Positions 19,277 to 29,565 of a DNA stretch of 64,000 nt are shown here, piece after piece; position 1 is the first letter of the stretch; each line of letters opens with the position of its first letter. The stretch lies in NCBI GenBank assembly GCA_902572735.1, contig CACGGX010000001.1, forward strand, positions 62,001 to 126,000, read 5' to 3'. Both the position numbers and the translations under genes were made by a program. The stretch is from an uncultured Alphaproteobacteria bacterium (GTDB lineage Bacteria; Pseudomonadota; Alphaproteobacteria; HIMB59; GCA-002718135). Under the pieces are notes generated by a model. The model did no database searches and was not told the origin of the DNA. It saw only the letters and a list, made by a program, of their open reading frames with translations.

Positions 19277-21135
19277 GTTCATTAGTTGGTTTTTTTAGCT
19301 TAGTTTTTGCCATAGGTATTAATTTTTACTTATTTTTATCTAGATACATATTTAAATTTCAAAAACAGAAATTTAATTTATTCATCCGCTTTTCATCCTT
19401 ATTAACTTTGTTGTCTTTTTTTTCATTAATGTATGCCTATGTGGTATCTGATTTCTCAAATTATAATGTCTTTCAAAACTCTCACTCAAATAAACCGCTA
19501 ATATATAAAATTTCAGGTACTTGGGGGAATCATGAAGGTTCGATGCTTCTGTGGCTTTGTATATTATCTATCTTTAGCTTATTTTTTTCTTTTACTAGAA
19601 ATATAGAGGATAATTTTCAAAAATTAACTTTGATTATTCAGGCTTTTCTTCATACTTTGTTTGGTCTATTTATAGTTTTTACCTCTAATCCTTTTCTCGT
19701 TAATTCAATATTAGTAAACGAGGGTTTAGGTTTAAATCCTATTTTACAAGATCCTGGGTTGGCTGTTCATCCTCCAATTTTATATGCTGGTTATGTTGGT
19801 TATTCTATAGTTTTCAGTATTGCAATAGCTGGTTTATTTCAAAATACAGATGATGAATGGATATATGTTGCTAAAAAATGGTCATTAATTAGTTGGACTT
19901 TTTTAACTGGAGGAATAGCTCTTGGTTCTTATTGGGCATATTATGAATTAGGATGGGGTGGTTGGTGGTTTTGGGATCCAGTTGAAAATATTTCACTAAT
20001 GCCTTGGATTGCTGGACTTGCATTAGTTCATTCACTCATGATGGTAAGAGGTGAGCAAGCTATTAAAAAATGGATAGTTTTTTTATCAATTCTTTGCTTT
20101 TCATTAAGTGTTTTTGGAACATTTTTGGTAAGATCTGGAATCTTAACAAGCGTACATTCATTTGCAGCAGACGCATCCAGAGGCATATTTATATTACTAA
20201 TTTTTTTTATTGTAACTGGATTTGGTTTTTTAGTTTTTTTGTTAAAAGAACCAAAAAAATCAAATGCTTTAAACTTATTATTTATCAATAAGGTTTCAGC
20301 GCTTGTAATAAATAATATTTTAATGATTATAGCTACCTTAACTATTCTTTTAGGAACTATATACCCAATTATAATTGAAGTTTTGTATAATAAGAGAATA
20401 TCAGTTGGAGGCCCTTATTTTAATGCAACAGTAATTCCTATAATGGTCCCTGGTTTTTTATTAATGAGTATTGCACCAATTTTATCCTGGCAAACAAATA
20501 AGATACGAAATTCAAAAAAATATGTACTAGGTTTTATTACCTTAAGTATTTTAGTTTTAATTCAATCATATTTTTTGGATTTTAATACATGGGGTTTTGT
20601 AGGGCTACTTTTAGGTTTTTGGATAGTATTGGCTTCAATTATTGCTATATTTTCTTCGTATAAAATTAAAATTAACATTAAGTTTTTTAAAATAATTAAT
20701 CCTCATGTAGCGCATATTGGTGTTGGTATTGCTATAATTGGTATCACTTGTTCTAGTGTTTTTCAAAATGAGTTAGATTTTAACCTTAATGAGGGAGATA
20801 AGTTTAATGTAAATGGAAAAACAGTTTTGTTTGAAAAAATAGAAATAATTAATGAGACTAATTTTCAATCTTTAAGAGGAAAATTTTTGTTTGATATTGA
20901 AAAAAATCAATCAAAAGAAATAGAGGCTGGAAAAAATTATTATCCAGTGTCAAAGATGATTACATCTGAAGCTGGTATTTTACATCAGTGGAATAAGGAC
21001 ATATATTTTATCCTTGGTGATCAAAAAAATAATGAGTGGTTTGTAAAAGTTTTAATTAATCCATTTGTTAGCTTTATATGGCTTGGAGTGATAATAATGA
21101 TGTATTCAGGTTTAATAGCAGTTTCTAGAAGATGA
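19273..21135 (+). CDS. ccmF: Cytochrome c heme lyase CcmF
   Basis: TWGNHEGSMLLW, DPGLAVHPPILYAGYVGYS, ELGWGGWWFWDPVENISLMPW. Confidence 0.97.
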   Translation: MSSLVGFFSLVFAIGINFYLFLSRYIFKFQKQKFNLFIRFSSLLTLLSFFSLMYAYVVSDFSNYNVFQNSHSNKPLIYKISGTWGNHEGSMLLWLCILSIFSLFFSFTRNIEDNFQKLTLIIQAFLHTLFGLFIVFTSNPFLVNSILVNEGLGLNPILQDPGLAVHPPILYAGYVGYSIVFSIAIAGLFQNTDDEWIYVAKKWSLISWTFLTGGIALGSYWAYYELGWGGWWFWDPVENISLMPWIAGLALVHSLMMVRGEQAIKKWIVFLSILCFSLSVFGTFLVRSGILTSVHSFAADASRGIFILLIFFIVTGFGFLVFLLKEPKKSNALNLLFINKVSALVINNILMIIATLTILLGTIYPIIIEVLYNKRISVGGPYFNATVIPIMVPGFLLMSIAPILSWQTNKIRNSKKYVLGFITLSILVLIQSYFLDFNTWGFVGLLLGFWIVLASIIAIFSSYKIKINIKFFKIINPHVAHIGVGIAIIGITCSSVFQNELDFNLNEGDKFNVNGKTVLFEKIEIINETNFQSLRGKFLFDIEKNQSKEIEAGKNYYPVSKMITSEAGILHQWNKDIYFILGDQKNNEWFVKVLINPFVSFIWLGVIIMMYSGLIAVSRR

Positions 21136-21656
21136 ACAGGATATTTATTTTAACACCATTAATAGTACTTTTAATCATATGTATTTTTTCACTAGTTTAT
21201 TTATTAAGTGGTAAAGATCCTAATAAACCACCGAGTGCACTCTTAAATAAAGATGTTCCTATTTTTGAAAGTAGTTCTTTGTATAATGCAAAGGATATAA
21301 TCAAAACAAAAGATATAAAAAATAAGAAGACCTTAATTAATTTTTTTGCTTCTTGGTGTAGTCCTTGTAAAATAGAGCATCCACTTTTTTTTGAAATACG
21401 TAAAAAATATCCTGAACTATATTTGTTGGGATTTAACCACAAAGATCCAACTTCTGATGCAAAAAAATATTTAAAGGATGATGGAAACCCATACGATTTT
21501 GTTGGTGTAGACTCTGATGGTTTAATTGCATTAGAATTTGGTGTTTTTGGTCTACCAGAAACGTATTTAATTAATGAGGATGGGAAGATTATCTATAAAT
21601 TTATGGGTCCGATAACAATGGATATTTTAAAAAATGAAATTGAGCCGCTTCTATAA
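21132..21656 (+). CDS. ccmG: Thiol:disulfide interchange protein CcmG/DsbE
   Basis: INFFASWCSPCKIEHPLF; FGVFGLPETYLI. Confidence 0.93.
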   Translation: MNRIFILTPLIVLLIICIFSLVYLLSGKDPNKPPSALLNKDVPIFESSSLYNAKDIIKTKDIKNKKTLINFFASWCSPCKIEHPLFFEIRKKYPELYLLGFNHKDPTSDAKKYLKDDGNPYDFVGVDSDGLIALEFGVFGLPETYLINEDGKIIYKFMGPITMDILKNEIEPLL

Positions 21657-22020
21657 TTTTTTATATATAATAATCTTAAGTTTTGTGTTTTTTACTTTAA
21701 AAATATTTGCAGTTGAAAATATTGATGAGAGAGTAAAAAAAATAACTTTAGAGTTGCGATGCATGACGTGTCAAAATCAAAGCATTTATGACTCAGATGC
21801 AGAATTCTCAAATGATATTAAAAAAATAGTTAAAAATAAGTTGAAAGCTGGAGAAAGTGAACGAGATATTAAGAAATTTTTAGTTGAAAGATATGGTGAA
21901 TACATTCTTTTTAGACCATTAATGAATTATAATAATATTTTTCTTTGGAGTTTTCCTTTTATATTACTAATAATTGGCTTGTTTTTTGTATTAATTAAGA
22001 GCAAACGAAACAAGGTCTGA
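21634..22020 (+). CDS. ccmH: Cytochrome c-type biogenesis protein CcmH (CycL-like)
   Basis: ELRCMTCQNQSIYDSDAEFSNDIKKIV..ERYGEYILFRP. Confidence 0.93.
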   Translation: MKLSRFYNFLYIIILSFVFFTLKIFAVENIDERVKKITLELRCMTCQNQSIYDSDAEFSNDIKKIVKNKLKAGESERDIKKFLVERYGEYILFRPLMNYNNIFLWSFPFILLIIGLFFVLIKSKRNKV

Positions 22021-22097
22021 AACAATTTATTTTGTTTTTTTTTATTTAGCTTATATGGTTTCCCTATAATTTAGAAATACTTCTTCAAGGAGGAAAC

Positions 22098-22931
22098 GTG
22101 AAAAAAATTTTAATATACTTATTATCAATTGGTATTTTTGGAGTTGCTTCAATTGCAAATTCACAAACAATAAGAATTGGTACAGAAGGTGCTTACCCAC
22201 CATGGAATAATCTTAATTCTGCAGGTGAACTAGAAGGTGCTGAAATAGACTTTGGTAATGAAGCTTGCAAGCGCATGGGTGTTACTTGTGAATGGGTAAC
22301 TCAGGATTGGGATGGTATAATACCTGCCCTTCTTCAAGGTAAATATGACATAATTATTGCTGGAATGTCGATCACCGAAGAGAGAAAAGAAAAAGTTAAT
22401 TTTACTACTGGATATATGACAGATGGCGCAAGATTTGCTGTTTTAAAAAATAGTGGTTTAGCAAATTTAAATATTTCAGGAATGGCTAAAGTTAATCTTA
22501 ATAATGCAGGTGGAAAAGAACAAGCTGCAATAGGTCAATTAATTGCTGCAATGGATGGTAAAACTGTCTGTGTTCAATCTTCAACAATTCATCAAAATTT
22601 CTTAGAAAAACACATGTCTGGTGCAGTCGATGTTAAACTGTATCAAGCAGTTGATGATCACAATTTAGATTTAGCTGCCGGAAGATGTGATGCGATTCTA
22701 GCTGACGTTGGATCAATTATTGACTTTATGGAATCTGATGGTGGTGTTGATGTTGCATTTACTGGCCCAACTTTTTCTGGTGGTGTTTTCGGTGATGGTG
22801 TTGGCGGAGCTGTTAGAAAAGAAGATACAGAAATCTTAGAGATGTGGAATGCTGCAATTGCTGAAATGTCAAAAGATGGAACTACTGCAGAAATTACAAA
22901 AGAGTGGTTTGGTAGAGATATTTCTATGTAA
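22098..22931 (+). CDS. Amino-acid ABC transporter periplasmic binding protein (Lys/Arg/Orn/His type)
   Basis: Signal peptide; IRIGTEGAYPPWNN...EIDFGNEACKRMGVTCEWV.QDWDGIIPALLQGKYDIIIAGMSITEERK; strong SD AAGGAGG. Confidence 0.92.
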   Translation: MKKILIYLLSIGIFGVASIANSQTIRIGTEGAYPPWNNLNSAGELEGAEIDFGNEACKRMGVTCEWVTQDWDGIIPALLQGKYDIIIAGMSITEERKEKVNFTTGYMTDGARFAVLKNSGLANLNISGMAKVNLNNAGGKEQAAIGQLIAAMDGKTVCVQSSTIHQNFLEKHMSGAVDVKLYQAVDDHNLDLAAGRCDAILADVGSIIDFMESDGGVDVAFTGPTFSGGVFGDGVGGAVRKEDTEILEMWNAAIAEMSKDGTTAEITKEWFGRDISM

Positions 22932-22950
22932 TTTAAATAACATTTAATTT

Positions 22951-22980
22951 AAAAAGCGGTCTAACAAGACCGCTTTTTTT
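22951..22980 (+). terminator. Rho-independent terminator
   Basis: AAAAAGCGGTC-TAACAA-GACCGCTTTTT with T-run ending at 22980. Confidence 0.93.
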
Positions 22981-23640
22981 ATGACTAAAAATTATCCCTC
23001 AGAAAATTATTACAAAAATTTAAATTATTACAAAGATATGCATATAAATGGCTATCATTTAATTGATGGAAGAAAAAGAGATGCAAAAAATGCATATGAT
23101 GGAAAAAGTACTTTAGCTTTTGCACCAATTATTAAGAAAATTATTACTTATGAAAATATTAACAACATGATTGATTACGGCTGCGGAAAAGGAAATTTTT
23201 ATAGAAATGATTTTAATCTTGGAAATAAAAAAATACCAGCTCTAAGTAAATTTTGGAATATTGATATAAAATTATATGATCCGTGTTATGAAAAATATTC
23301 AAAATTTTCAAAAGATGAAACTTTTGATTTAACAATTTGCATAGATGTCCTCGAGCATATTCCTGAAACTGATATAGAATGGATACTTGAAAGATTTTTA
23401 AAAATATCAAAAAAATTTATTTTTATTAATGTAGCATGTTATGAAGCGATTGCTTTGTTACCTGATGGTAAAAATGCTCACATAAATATTCAAAAACCAA
23501 ACTGGTGGTCAAATAAAATTGAAAATTTACTAGAAAATCAAAAAGAAGTAAAAGTAATTTGTATTTGTACTATTAAAGATGATGGTAAAGTAAAACATAT
23601 TCCTTTAGAATATGGATGCAAAATCAAAGACTATTTATAA
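22981..23640 (+). CDS. SAM-dependent methyltransferase-like protein
   Basis: MIDYGCGKGNFYR...LTICIDVLEHIPETD; paralog of 52941..53516; internal ATG at 23038 is an alternative start. Confidence 0.75.
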   Translation: MTKNYPSENYYKNLNYYKDMHINGYHLIDGRKRDAKNAYDGKSTLAFAPIIKKIITYENINNMIDYGCGKGNFYRNDFNLGNKKIPALSKFWNIDIKLYDPCYEKYSKFSKDETFDLTICIDVLEHIPETDIEWILERFLKISKKFIFINVACYEAIALLPDGKNAHINIQKPNWWSNKIENLLENQKEVKVICICTIKDDGKVKHIPLEYGCKIKDYL

Positions 23641-23922
23641 ATGAATTCACTATTATATTTAATTATTCAAATTATTAACTTATTTCAGTTTATTTTGATT
23701 GTTTACGTTATTTTAACTTGGTTAGTAAACTTTAATGTAATTAATACTGGTAATCGATTTGTTTATAGCATCCTTGACACTTTATATAGATTGTGTGAAC
23801 CAAGTTTAAATTTAGTTAGAAGATACTTACCTAATTTTGGAGCATTAGATTTATCTCCTATTGTTGTTTATCTAGGTTTGTGGTTTATTAAAAGTTTGCT
23901 AATTGAGTATTGGCCAAGATAA
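23641..23922 (+). CDS. YggT family membrane protein
   Basis: ILTWLVNFNVINTGNRFVYSILDTLYRLCEPSLNLVRRYLPNFGALDLSPIVV. Confidence 0.9.
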   Translation: MNSLLYLIIQIINLFQFILIVYVILTWLVNFNVINTGNRFVYSILDTLYRLCEPSLNLVRRYLPNFGALDLSPIVVYLGLWFIKSLLIEYWPR

Positions 23923-23924
23923 TT

Positions 23925-24803
23925 ATGTCACATATTTTAGATGGAAAAAAAGTAGCACAAAAATTAAAAGATAGGCTTAAAATAGAAATTGAAAATATAA
24001 AATCTAAATTTGATTGTGTTCCCGGATTGGCTGTAGTTCAAGTAGGAAATGTTGCTGCAAGTAGTGTGTATGTTAAAGCTAAAACAAAAGCTGCGAAGGA
24101 AGTAGGAATTAACGTCTTTGATCATCATTTAGAGGCGACAACTAATCAAGATGAATTAATCAATTTAATTAATCAATTAAATAATAGTGAAGATGTTGAT
24201 GGTATCCTTGTTCAGCTACCTCTACCCAAAACAATAAATGAAGAAGTTGTATTAAATAGTATATTACCAGAAAAAGATGCTGATGGTTTTCATCCTCTAA
24301 ATGTAGGAAAGCTCTCAATTAGCCCGAAGAATGATGAAAATTTAATGATACCTTGTACCCCTTATGGCTGTCTACTACTTCTGAGAGAGCTTGATATAGA
24401 GTTCGCTGGTAAAAATGCCGTTGTAATAGGAAGATCAAATATAGTTGGAAAACCTATGGCTCAATTATTATTAAAAGAATCTTGTACTGTTACAACAGTA
24501 CATTCTAAAACTCAGAATATTGAAGACATTTGCAAAAAAGCAGACATTCTAATTGCCGCTGTAGGAAAACCTGAATTTGTAAACAAAGATTGGGTAAAGG
24601 AAGGGGCAATTATTATTGATGTTGGTATAAATAGAGTCAAAATAAATGAAGAAAAATCAAAGCTAGTTGGAGATGTTTTATTTAGCGACGTAGAAAATAG
24701 GGTAAGTGCAATATCTCCGGTACCTGGAGGTGTAGGACCGATGACAATTGCATGCCTTTTAAGAAACACAACTATTTCATGCAAAAATCGATTAATTAAT
24801 TAA
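23925..24803 (+). CDS. folD: Methylenetetrahydrofolate dehydrogenase/cyclohydrolase
   Basis: VDGILVQLPLPK, PEKDADGFHPLNVGKL, VIGRSNIVGKPMAQLL, PVPGGVGPMTIA; 23925 start preferred over 23910. Confidence 0.96.
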   Translation: MSHILDGKKVAQKLKDRLKIEIENIKSKFDCVPGLAVVQVGNVAASSVYVKAKTKAAKEVGINVFDHHLEATTNQDELINLINQLNNSEDVDGILVQLPLPKTINEEVVLNSILPEKDADGFHPLNVGKLSISPKNDENLMIPCTPYGCLLLLRELDIEFAGKNAVVIGRSNIVGKPMAQLLLKESCTVTTVHSKTQNIEDICKKADILIAAVGKPEFVNKDWVKEGAIIIDVGINRVKINEEKSKLVGDVLFSDVENRVSAISPVPGGVGPMTIACLLRNTTISCKNRLIN

Positions 24804-25645
24804 CTAATCTTATTAATATATTTCAAAAATACATCTACTGAGATTGCTTTTCTAGCTTCCTCACAATGACTACACAATTTTTTATACTCTCCACACGGAG
24901 ATAAATTATGATCATAATATATATTCTCATGGAAATCATAACCAATTGCTTCAGGGGTTATCCAACCTCCAAAATATAAAACTGCTTTTTTATTTAAAGC
25001 TGCGGCTACGTGCCCAAATCCTCCTTCAGGACCAACGTAAAAATCTGCTTCATTTAAAACAGCACATGCTAGACGAAAATCCATATCATTAGGAGAAAAA
25101 ACTGATAAGTTTTTTTTACTTTCCTTGTGAACCGATTGAATTACTAAAAAATCTTTTGTTAGTACATCAATTAGTTTTTGCCAATTTTTTGCTCCCCAAT
25201 CTTTATTTTGATGCTTGATACTAAATTGCCGATTATGAATTTTTGTAGATGAAGTTTCTAAAAAAATAATTTTTTTATAATTCTTTTTATTTGTTCTTCT
25301 CCAAAATTTTATTGCTTCTAGAATTATTTTCTTTGCTTCTACTTTTTCTTTCTTAGTAAAATAAATTTCTCCAGGATTAGGTTTAAATTTTTTCCAAACA
25401 TAATTTGTATTAGTGCTTTTTTCATAATCAATATAGGGTCTATTGTATGGATGATAATCAATAATATGTGTGGGTTTACTTTTCTCTAGATTTCTACAAT
25501 CAGATATATTTGGATTATTATCGTATACTATAGAATGATAGGCGCTTTGCTTTTTTGCTTCACCGATTACAATTTGTCTATCTGGAAATTGTTTTTTAAG
25601 TTTTGACGCTAATTTTGTTATTAGTAAATCGTCACCGTAACCCAT
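24800..25645 (-). CDS. Glycosyltransferase family 9-like (heptosyltransferase-like) protein
   Basis: DDLLITKLASKLKKQFPDRQIVI...VGPEGGFGHVAAALNKKAVLYFGG. Confidence 0.65.
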   Translation of the reverse strand: MGYGDDLLITKLASKLKKQFPDRQIVIGEAKKQSAYHSIVYDNNPNISDCRNLEKSKPTHIIDYHPYNRPYIDYEKSTNTNYVWKKFKPNPGEIYFTKKEKVEAKKIILEAIKFWRRTNKKNYKKIIFLETSSTKIHNRQFSIKHQNKDWGAKNWQKLIDVLTKDFLVIQSVHKESKKNLSVFSPNDMDFRLACAVLNEADFYVGPEGGFGHVAAALNKKAVLYFGGWITPEAIGYDFHENIYYDHNLSPCGEYKKLCSHCEEARKAISVDVFLKYINKIS

Positions 25646-25648
25646 TTA

Positions 25649-26839
25649 CTAACGATTGTTTTTTTTAAGTCTAACTGAATTTACTTTTATAAATCCTTCT
25701 GCATCTTTCTGATTGTAATCTCCAACCTCATCAAATGAAACAAGGGAATTATCATACAAACTATTATTAGATTTTCTTCCTAAAATAATTACGTTACCCT
25801 TAAATACCTTAAGTTTAACTTCCCCATTTACTTTTTTTTGAGTTGAATCAATAAGGCTTTGCATTGCTATTCTTTCTGATGAAAACCAAAATCCATTATA
25901 AATTGTTTCTGCATATTTAGGCATTATCTCATCTTTAAGATGAGCCTCTCCTTTATCTAATGTTATGCTCTCAATTGCTTTTCTTGCATTAATTAATATT
26001 GTTCCTCCAGGAGTTTCATAGATTCCCCTTGATTTCATTCCAACAAATCTATTTTCCACAAGGTCCACTCTTCCGACACCATGCTTGCCGGCTATAAAAT
26101 TTAATTTTGCTAAAATCTCATGTGGCTTTAAATTATCATTATTTATTAAGACAGGATCGCCATTTTTAAATTCAATTATTAGTTCTTCTGCTTTATCTGG
26201 AGAATCTTCGATACTACTAGTTCTTGAAAAAATATACTCGGGTGGCTCAATCCAAGGATCCTCAAGAAGCTTACCTTCTGAGGAAGTATGTAAAAGATTT
26301 GCATCTGTACTGAATGGAGGTTCGCCCATCTTATCTTTTGGAACTGTGATCTGATTTTTTTCTGCATATTCAATTAGATCTTTTCTGCTTTGGAATTCCC
26401 AATCCCTCCAAGGTGCTATAACTTCGATTTTAGGATTATTTGCATAATAACCTAATTCAAATCTAACTTGATCATTACCTTTGCCAGTAGCGCCATGAGC
26501 TACGGCATCAGCTCCAACGATTTTTGCAATTTCAATTTGTCTTTTTGCTATCAAGGGTCTTGCTATAGCTGTACCCAATAAATATGTTCCTTCGTAAAGA
26601 GTATTTGCTCTGAACATTGGAAAAACGTAATCCCTAACGAACTCTTCTTGTAAATCTTCAATGAATATTTCTTCTACACCTAAATTTTTTGCTTTAGCCT
26701 CAATTGGAGAAAGTTCATCTCCTTGACCTATGTCAGCTGTGAATGTAACTACTGGGCATTCATATTTATTTTGAAGCCACTTAAGAATTACACTAGTATC
26801 TAATCCGCCAGAATATGCTAAAACAATTTTTTTAGGCAT
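25649..26839 (-). CDS. argG: Argininosuccinate synthase
   Basis: [58 protein letters not shown]. Confidence 0.98.
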   Translation of the reverse strand: MPKKIVLAYSGGLDTSVILKWLQNKYECPVVTFTADIGQGDELSPIEAKAKNLGVEEIFIEDLQEEFVRDYVFPMFRANTLYEGTYLLGTAIARPLIAKRQIEIAKIVGADAVAHGATGKGNDQVRFELGYYANNPKIEVIAPWRDWEFQSRKDLIEYAEKNQITVPKDKMGEPPFSTDANLLHTSSEGKLLEDPWIEPPEYIFSRTSSIEDSPDKAEELIIEFKNGDPVLINNDNLKPHEILAKLNFIAGKHGVGRVDLVENRFVGMKSRGIYETPGGTILINARKAIESITLDKGEAHLKDEIMPKYAETIYNGFWFSSERIAMQSLIDSTQKKVNGEVKLKVFKGNVIILGRKSNNSLYDNSLVSFDEVGDYNQKDAEGFIKVNSVRLKKNNR

Positions 26840-27313
26840 TTAGCAATCTTTAGTTAATTTATTATAAGCTGAAGTAAATCCATTAAGTGTGTATGTGTCA
26901 TTTGTTATTGTGCCTCTAGAAGATTCACCACTAACTATAAGCTCAAGTCCTTTTTTCATTGCAAAAATAACTTTATTATCTTCTTCTGTCCAAGCGGCAG
27001 TAGGCACATCTTCAGTTGTATAAAATATGTATTCCCCATTATCAATATTTACAATTATATCAGATGGAACTTTATAATTATAACCTGCTTCTATCTGTAC
27101 TACGGTTTCTGGGTTGCCAATATTTTTATAAACCAGAACGTAGAAGTTTCCTCTCTTCTTATCACTGGGTAAATCTGTCTCTGTAGCTAAGCTGCCAATA
27201 TAACAGTACTCATCAGCTTTCTCAAAAGACCATTTACCAACTTCTAGAGCCATTAAAGAACTTGGAAGTGCTACATATAGCGCTATTAAAAACTTAAGAA
27301 TAATTTTCATCAA
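26840..27313 (-). CDS. Invasion-associated locus B (IalB) family secreted protein
   Basis: Signal peptide; Cys pair; AMKKGLELIVSGESSRGTITNDTYTLNGFTSAYNKL typical of IalB family. Confidence 0.8.
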   Translation of the reverse strand: MMKIILKFLIALYVALPSSLMALEVGKWSFEKADEYCYIGSLATETDLPSDKKRGNFYVLVYKNIGNPETVVQIEAGYNYKVPSDIIVNIDNGEYIFYTTEDVPTAAWTEEDNKVIFAMKKGLELIVSGESSRGTITNDTYTLNGFTSAYNKLTKDC

Positions 27314-27382
27314 TTTCTTCTTTTAGTATATCTTATGCAATTAGTTAAGAGCGTTTAATCAATGTTAGAGTCTTTTTAAATT

Positions 27383-27919
27383 ATGGAAAAATCAAAATTA
27401 AATAACTTGATGAAACGAATTCAGAAAGACCGCGACGAAATGGCTTTTTCACAAATTTTTGATTTTTTTGCCCCTAAAGTTAATGCCTATTTTATTCAAA
27501 ATAGGATCAAATTTGAAAGCTCTGAAGAGCTCACGCAAGAGGTCTTAAGTACTGTTTGGGTAAAATCAAACCTATATGATTCAACAAAATCAGCAGTTTC
27601 AACATGGATATTTACTATTGCGAGAAACAAAAAAATAGACTTTTTAAGGAAAAATTCAAAAATTAACTTTAAAGAAGAAGATATAAGAGAATTTTTGTAC
27701 CAAGATAGAGAAAGTGACATCAATGAAGAAAATGAGGCAAAAAAACAAATAGAAAGAATAAATAATGAGCTCGATGAACAGCAAAAAATAATGATAAAAA
27801 TGAACTTTTTTGAAAACAAAAGTCATAAAAAAATTGCAGATGAGCTTGAAATTCCATTAGGGACAGTTAAATCAAGAATAAGGCATATTTTAACGAAAAT
27901 GCAGGAATTTTTAAGATGA
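27383..27919 (+). CDS. ECF RNA polymerase sigma factor (ECF11/RpoE-ChrR type)
   Basis: Region 2 EELTQEVLSTVWVKSNLYDSTKSAVSTWIFTIARNKKIDFLRK; region 4 HKKIADELEIPLGTVKSRIRHILTKM; overlaps ChrR-like gene. Confidence 0.92.
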   Translation: MEKSKLNNLMKRIQKDRDEMAFSQIFDFFAPKVNAYFIQNRIKFESSEELTQEVLSTVWVKSNLYDSTKSAVSTWIFTIARNKKIDFLRKNSKINFKEEDIREFLYQDRESDINEENEAKKQIERINNELDEQQKIMIKMNFFENKSHKKIADELEIPLGTVKSRIRHILTKMQEFLR

Positions 27920-28545
27920 ACGGTACAGTAATAAGAAACCAGCTAATATTTGATTTTGCTTCTGGAATATTGGGTCCAGCAAAGTCGCTATTTGCATCAG
28001 CATATTTAGAATTAAATTCAGATGCCTCTAAAATCGGAAGTACATTTGAAAATATGTTGGGTGAAAACTTAAAGGATAACGAAAACATTCATCCTAAAAA
28101 TTTGAAATACACAGATTGTATGAATAATGAAAATACTAAATCTGCTTCAAATCTTAAAGATCCGGTAACTAGTTTTTTTGGAAACTTAAATAATTTAAAA
28201 TGGAAACAAGTTTATAAGGGTTTCAAAGAGTATACTGCATCTATCAATGATAAAGACGAATTGAAGTTAATAAAAATGGACCCTGGAGTATCCGTACCGT
28301 TGCACTCACATGGTGGAAAAGAGTACATATTAGTCTTAGAAGGTAGTTTCTGCGATGAATATGGTAAGTATTTAAGAGGTGATATTCAGATAAATGACCA
28401 AAAAATAAAACATACACCAATAGCATCAAAAGACACAGGCTGTGTATGCTTAAGTATTACAGAAAAAGACGTAATATTCTTTGGTAAGTACGGATCTTTC
28501 TTAAACTTATTTACATTTATTAAATCTTTTTTTAAGCAAAAATAA
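27916..28545 (+). CDS. ChrR-like cupin anti-sigma factor
   Basis: C-terminal cupin MDPGVSVPLHSHGGKEYILVLEGSFCDEYGKYLRGDIQINDQKIKHTPIAS..GCVCL; 4-nt overlap with ECF sigma. Confidence 0.85.
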   Translation: MNGTVIRNQLIFDFASGILGPAKSLFASAYLELNSDASKIGSTFENMLGENLKDNENIHPKNLKYTDCMNNENTKSASNLKDPVTSFFGNLNNLKWKQVYKGFKEYTASINDKDELKLIKMDPGVSVPLHSHGGKEYILVLEGSFCDEYGKYLRGDIQINDQKIKHTPIASKDTGCVCLSITEKDVIFFGKYGSFLNLFTFIKSFFKQK

Positions 28546-28569
28546 ACTCATTATTGTATAACCTCATAC

Positions 28570-29565
28570 GTGTCTAAGATTCACGTAAATTTTGTTAGGG
28601 GTAAAAGAGTTGAAAGCACCCATCAAGTTAAGGCGTTGGTAACAAATGTCGATGGTAAAATTTTATTATCTACAAACAATGATAATGAATATTTTTTTCC
28701 CAGATCATCAATTAAAATATTTCAAGCAATTCCTTTTGCAATGTCAAATGCAATCAAAAATTATAAATTAAATAATAAACATATAGCTTTAGCTTGTGCT
28801 TCACACAAAGGAGAAAAATTTCATATAAAAGAGTTAAAAAAATGGATTTCAAAAATAAACATAAAAACAAAAAATTTACAATGTGGTATTCATGCTCCGT
28901 TAGATAAAAATGCCTCTGAAAAAATAATATATTCTAGAAAAAAATTTAACGAACTACATAACAATTGTGCAGGCAAACACTTAGGTATGTTAACAAGCTG
29001 TTTGATCAATAATCAAAGCATTACAAACTATCTTGATTACAATCACGCGCATCAAAAATACATTAGAAAAATTTTTAATAAATTTACAGAAAGCAAATTA
29101 TCAAAGAAAAATTTCTCTCTAGATGGTTGTAGTGCGCCACAATACTCATTTAAAATTAAATCTATATCAAAAGCATTAAATAATTTGATTAAGACTTATA
29201 AAAATAATTATGAGTATACTGATCAAGTAAGAACTTTGGTTAATTCAATTTTAGAAAATCCTGAATTTATTGGAGGGAGTGTAAGTTTTGATACAAAAGT
29301 AATAAAAGCTTCAAAAGGAAAAATATTTTGTAAAAGTGGGGCTGAAGGTGTTTTTTTATTTGTTGATTTCCAAAAGGAAATTAGCGGGGTAATTAAAATT
29401 ACAGACGGAAATGAAAGAGCTATTCCAATTGCTATACTAAATATATTTAAAAAATTTAAAGTTATGAGTAAAGTAGAATTAAAAAATCTAGAAAAAAAAG
29501 AAAAGTTTGAATTAAAAAATCATGCAGGTAGAAATATTGGTCGTATCAGCCTCACAATGAAATAA
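28570..29565 (+). CDS. Asparaginase II family protein (GTG start)
   Basis: HQVKALVTNVDGKI, FPRSSIKIFQAIPF, HNNCAGKHLGML, DGCSAPQYSFKI. Confidence 0.85.
   Translation: MSKIHVNFVRGKRVESTHQVKALVTNVDGKILLSTNNDNEYFFPRSSIKIFQAIPFAMSNAIKNYKLNNKHIALACASHKGEKFHIKELKKWISKINIKTKNLQCGIHAPLDKNASEKIIYSRKKFNELHNNCAGKHLGMLTSCLINNQSITNYLDYNHAHQKYIRKIFNKFTESKLSKKNFSLDGCSAPQYSFKIKSISKALNNLIKTYKNNYEYTDQVRTLVNSILENPEFIGGSVSFDTKVIKASKGKIFCKSGAEGVFLFVDFQKEISGVIKITDGNERAIPIAILNIFKKFKVMSKVELKNLEKKEKFELKNHAGRNIGRISLTMK

Noticed and set aside
20028-20291. ORFs in other frames within ccmF (20028..20288 minus and 20070..20291 plus)
   Set aside because: Shadow frames within a conserved ccmF coding region.
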